8,457 nucleotides of DNA, taken from contig QHNF01000200.1 in NCBI GenBank assembly GCA_003218345.1, positions 1 to 8,457 on the forward strand, given 5' to 3'. Of this stretch, positions 6,344-8,457 are shown piece after piece (position 1 is the first letter of the stretch; the number at the start of each line of letters is the position of its first letter). The translations under genes and the position numbers were made by a program. Under the pieces are notes generated by a model. It saw only the letters and a list, made by a program, of their open reading frames with translations. It did not search any database and had not been told where the DNA came from. Origin of the DNA: Verrucomicrobiota bacterium. Its GTDB lineage: Bacteria; Verrucomicrobiota; Verrucomicrobiia; Chthoniobacterales; UBA10450.

Positions 6344-6877
6344 TCCTAATCGTGTTCGTGCTCTTCGCTCGAAAACGTCGAAGCCCGAATGACCCGCCTT
6401 CGGCGTCGCAAACGAATGATGATTGGCTCTGATAGCGCGAGGAGAAAACCAGAAGCGGCGGTTTTCCAAACCGCCGAGGCGATCTACAGATCGTCCTTCT
6501 TTGCACGTATCGCGTTTGCAGGAACGATTCGCCCTGCTCGCTCAACTTCTCCTCGAGCTTCTTCGTACAATTACAATCGCAACAGGCCCACGGCTCCGTT
6601 CCATTCTCGTGCCGGCAATTCCGGCGCGAGTGTGCATCTTTCACACTGAGCAATCGAAATATTCCTCCCAATATTCGCGTTCCTCCGCCAGTGGCGGATC
6701 GCAGAAGCAGGTTTCAACCCATGTAGCAACACCGTCCCGATTCACGCGCGCTTCCATCATGTTGTGCAAATACTCGTCACCGGCGATGGAGCCGCGGCCA
6801 AGCGTGCCGGTATTAATCGCGTTGAGTAGCGATTGCTCGCGGTTTGATTTCACCCGTGCTTTGACGACATAACGCAT
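6330..6877 (-). pseudogene. Small conserved Cys-rich protein, frameshifted
   Basis: The first 74 residues (MRYVVKARVK...EEREYWEEYF) followed, after a frameshift, by LLSVKDAHSRRNCRHENG, TEPWACCDCNCTKKLEEKL and SEQGESFLQT make one small protein. I recall it as a conserved but uncharacterised bacterial family; I cannot name the family. The conserved Cys cluster CRHENG...WACCDCNC suggests metal binding, which is an inference. The frame breaks at about 6652-6654, where one base is missing (probably a T from a TTT run). The unshifted frame then stops at TGA 6641-6643. The shifted frame runs on past the expected end (near FLQT) through a palindromic element to TGA 6330-6332, adding some 50 low-complexity basic residues. 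The start at 6877 is chosen by homology recall; its ribosome site is weak. The gene lies upstream of metH on the same strand and diverges from the transporter gene. Confidence 0.6.
6456..6493. repeat. Palindromic element downstream of the Cys-rich gene
   Basis: There are two adjacent hairpins: a 9-bp stem CGGCGGTTT/AAACCGCCG with loop TCC (6456-6476), and CGATCT/AGATCG around AC (6480-6493). On the minus strand the second reads CGATCTGTAGATCG, sharing TGTAG with the ends of the 5111-5178 element. It lies in the 3' extension of the frameshifted small gene and may have displaced that gene's original stop codon. It has no T run, so it is not a standard terminator. Confidence 0.6.
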
Positions 6878-6937
6878 CACCAAATTTATCACAAACAAGG
6901 CGCAATTCCGAATGACCAACTGGTGCAGCCTCATCAG

Positions 6938-6943
6938 TATAAT
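6938..6943 (+). promoter_or_regulatory. Possible -10 box of the transporter gene
   Basis: A perfect TATAAT lies 80 bp before the transporter start in the divergent intergenic region. No good -35 is visible at 16-18 bp; ATGACC at 6912-6917 is 20 bp away. The same spot read on the minus strand gives TATACT (6941-6936), which could serve the divergent small gene. Confidence 0.3.
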
Positions 6944-7010
6944 CAATTCGTCATTCAATCAGTGGCCATTCTTTGCGGAGATGTCTCGACTTCTCTCGAC
7001 CGTGGCGCTT

Positions 7011-7017
7011 AGGTGAG
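7011..7017 (+). promoter_or_regulatory. Ribosome binding site fixing the GTG start of the transporter
   Basis: AGGTGAG lies six bases before GTG at 7024. No comparable site precedes the further-upstream in-frame TTG at 6973, and the 17 residues so added (RRCLDFSRPWRLGECA) look non-coding. The GTG start is therefore preferred. Confidence 0.7.
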
Positions 7018-7023
7018 TGCGCC

Positions 7024-8256
7024 GTGGAAGCAATCCGGCTTTTCAAATCGCTCGACCGTAATCAGCGCAACACGTTCGTCGCGTGTTTCCTCGGGTGGTC
7101 GCTGGACGCGTTCGATTTTTTCCTGCTAACTTTCGTGATCGCGCCGATGGCAAGCGACTTTGGCACGGGCATCGCTGAGCTGAGCTACGCGATCACACTT
7201 ACCCTGGCGATGCGCCCAGTGGGCGCGTTCATCTTTGGGTTGCTGGGCGATCGGTTTGGGCGACGCATCCCACTCATGATCGACATCATTTTTTATTCGG
7301 TCATGGAATTGCTCACGGCCTTTTCTCCAAATTACACTTGGTTGCTGATTTTTCGCGCGCTTTACGGAATCGGCATGGGTGGAGAATGGGGACTCGGCGC
7401 GTCGCTGGCGATGGAAACCCTTCCGACCGCAGCGCGCGGATTGTTCTCGGGAATTTTGCAGCAAGGTTACGCGTTTGGTTATCTGCTGGCGGCGGTTGTG
7501 TATTGGATTGTGTTTCCGTTCTTCGGCTGGCGCGGTCTTTTCGTCGCAGGAGCGCTCCCGGCGTTTCTTGTGCTTTACATCCGGGCACGAGTGCCGGAAT
7601 CGCCGGCGTGGCTGCGCCGGCAACGCGAAATGACCGATTTTTGGAGCGATGTACTGGTTGTGCTAAAACGCCACTGGGCACTTTTTCTTTACGTCATTTT
7701 GTTAATGACAGCGTTCAACGCGATGTCGCACGGAACCCAGGACATGTATCAAACTTTTCTCGGCGAGCAGAGGCACTATGGGGTGACACAAAAGGCGGCG
7801 ACCGGGATCATTTACGCGTTTGGCGCGATCTGCGGCGGAACGATTGTCGGTCATCTGTCGCAAAAATGGGGCCGCCGTCGCGCGATCATTTTTGCAGCGC
7901 TGTTCGGGATCCTTCTGATTCCCGCGTGGGTTTTTTCGTCGAGTTTTTCCCTGCTGGTGATTGGTGGATTCGCCATGCAATTCATGGTGCAAGGCGCATG
8001 GGGCATCGTGCCGGTGCACTTAAATGAGCTTTCCCCTGGGGAGTTGCGTGGAACTTTCCCAGGATTTGCCTATCAGCTCGGGAATCTGCTCGCTGCGAAT
8101 ACGGCCGTCGTGGAAGCACGGCTGGCCGACCATTTTCGCGATGCGAGCGGGCATCCGGATTACGCGAAGGCGCTCGCGCTTTTTGCGCTGGTCATTTTTG
8201 TGGCGCTGATCGTGTTGGCCGCGATCGGGCGCGAGGAGCGCGGCAAAGAATTCTAA
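7024..8256 (+). CDS. MFS transporter, lactate/sialate permease (SHS) type
   Basis: A 410-residue inner-membrane protein with about 12 hydrophobic segments, a normal size for the major facilitator superfamily. It has a charged TM1 (FLGWSLDAFDFFLLTFVIAP, Asp28 and Asp31), the loop 2-3 motif GDRFGRR (75-81), RALYGIGMGGEWG (111-123) and PESPAWL after TM6 (191-197). SHGTQDMYQTF (235-245) is a hallmark of the sialate:H+/lactate permease group (TC 2.A.1.12). A second loop motif, GHLSQKWGRR, lies in the C-terminal half. It probably carries a small carboxylate such as lactate or pyruvate with protons; the substrate is inferred from the family. It starts at GTG with a good AGGTGAG, is divergent from the small Cys-rich gene, and converges on the next gene with a 4-nt stop overlap. 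No partner enzyme is adjacent. Confidence 0.88.
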   Translation: MEAIRLFKSLDRNQRNTFVACFLGWSLDAFDFFLLTFVIAPMASDFGTGIAELSYAITLTLAMRPVGAFIFGLLGDRFGRRIPLMIDIIFYSVMELLTAFSPNYTWLLIFRALYGIGMGGEWGLGASLAMETLPTAARGLFSGILQQGYAFGYLLAAVVYWIVFPFFGWRGLFVAGALPAFLVLYIRARVPESPAWLRRQREMTDFWSDVLVVLKRHWALFLYVILLMTAFNAMSHGTQDMYQTFLGEQRHYGVTQKAATGIIYAFGAICGGTIVGHLSQKWGRRRAIIFAALFGILLIPAWVFSSSFSLLVIGGFAMQFMVQGAWGIVPVHLNELSPGELRGTFPGFAYQLGNLLAANTAVVEARLADHFRDASGHPDYAKALALFALVIFVALIVLAAIGREERGKEF

Positions 8257-8457
8257 TGATGGACCGCGGGTGGCGTCGGCTCCGATCCGGTGCTCGCCGG
8301 TTGCTGCGGCTGTGCGGCGGCTACTTGAGGAGACGCGTGATACACACCGGGCCCGTAGCGTTGTTCGACAATTGCCTCTGCGATTCTCTCCGACAGCAGT
8401 TCGCGATATTCGGCATCGCGCGCCTGGTTACCTTCGGACCGATTGCTCAAGAATCCG
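8253..8457 (-). CDS. C-terminal part of an unidentified protein (runs off the window)
   Basis: The frame is open from the right edge to a TAG at 8253-8255; about 67 residues are visible. The stretch starts GFLSNRSEGNQARDAEYREL, continues as a charged helix with LSERIAEAIVEQRYG, then ends in an Ala/Gln/Pro-rich tail (VAAAQPQQPASTGSEPTPP) and a His-His end. A TTG at 8450 could be a start, but there is no convincing ribosome site and the frame continues upstream, so it is probably the tail of a longer protein. Its stop overlaps the transporter stop tail to tail by 4 nt (8253-8256). No family is recognised. Confidence 0.55.
   Translation of the reverse strand, partial: GFLSNRSEGNQARDAEYRELLSERIAEAIVEQRYGPGVYHASPQVAAAQPQQPASTGSEPTPPAVHH

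Noticed and set aside
6973..7023. TTG at 6973 as transporter start
   Set aside because: No ribosome site at the proper distance; GTG at 7024 has AGGTGAG six bases upstream and gives a normal family N-terminus.
7126..7681. Minus-strand frames opposite the transporter
   Set aside because: Arg-, Gln- and Pro-heavy translations typical of antisense shadows of a GC-rich membrane-protein gene.

Overview
The window looks like a piece of a Verrucomicrobiota chromosome, most likely of the Spartobacteria/Chthoniobacterales type. The main pointers are a small exported protein with a VPDSG-type PEP-CTERM (exosortase) tail, tRNA genes without an encoded CCA, and short palindromic repeats lying both inside and between genes. 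This assignment rests on sequence features and recall of families; no database search was possible.

Layout, left to right. Positions 1-113 hold nothing firm. A strong hairpin terminator (113-155) closes a minus-strand VPDSG-CTERM gene (177-800). Upstream of that gene lie a good sigma-54 type -24/-12 element (815-831) and a set of related repeats (about 909-1125), which together look like an RpoN-dependent control region. After a gene-free stretch come, all on the minus strand, tRNA-Glu(CUC) (1410-1481), a secreted proline-rich protein of unknown function whose stop codon lies inside that tRNA (1467-2096), and tRNA-Pro(UGG) (2187-2260).

The centre is cobalamin-dependent methionine synthase metH (2325-6255, minus). 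All four functional modules can be recognised, but the reading frame is broken by an apparent 17-nt deletion exactly at the cobalamin-binding D-x-H-x-x-G motif. The gene also carries two palindromic elements that are read in frame as extra residues. Both sit in inter-domain linkers (5111-5178 and 3222-3347). The second is exactly 126 bp, or 42 codons, from inverted-repeat end to inverted-repeat end.

Upstream of metH is a second broken gene, a small Cys-rich conserved protein (6330-6877, minus) with a 1-nt frameshift and a palindromic element in its 3' extension. A divergent plus-strand gene encodes a major facilitator transporter of the lactate/sialate permease type (7024-8256). Its stop overlaps by 4 nt the stop of a converging, partial minus-strand gene that runs off the right edge (8253-8457).

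The most noteworthy points are the in-frame palindromes that lengthen MetH linkers, the lesion in the B12 motif, the probable sigma-54 control region of the exosortase substrate, and the CDS/tRNA overlap. Two frameshifts within 3 kb leave open whether this is real gene decay or assembly error.
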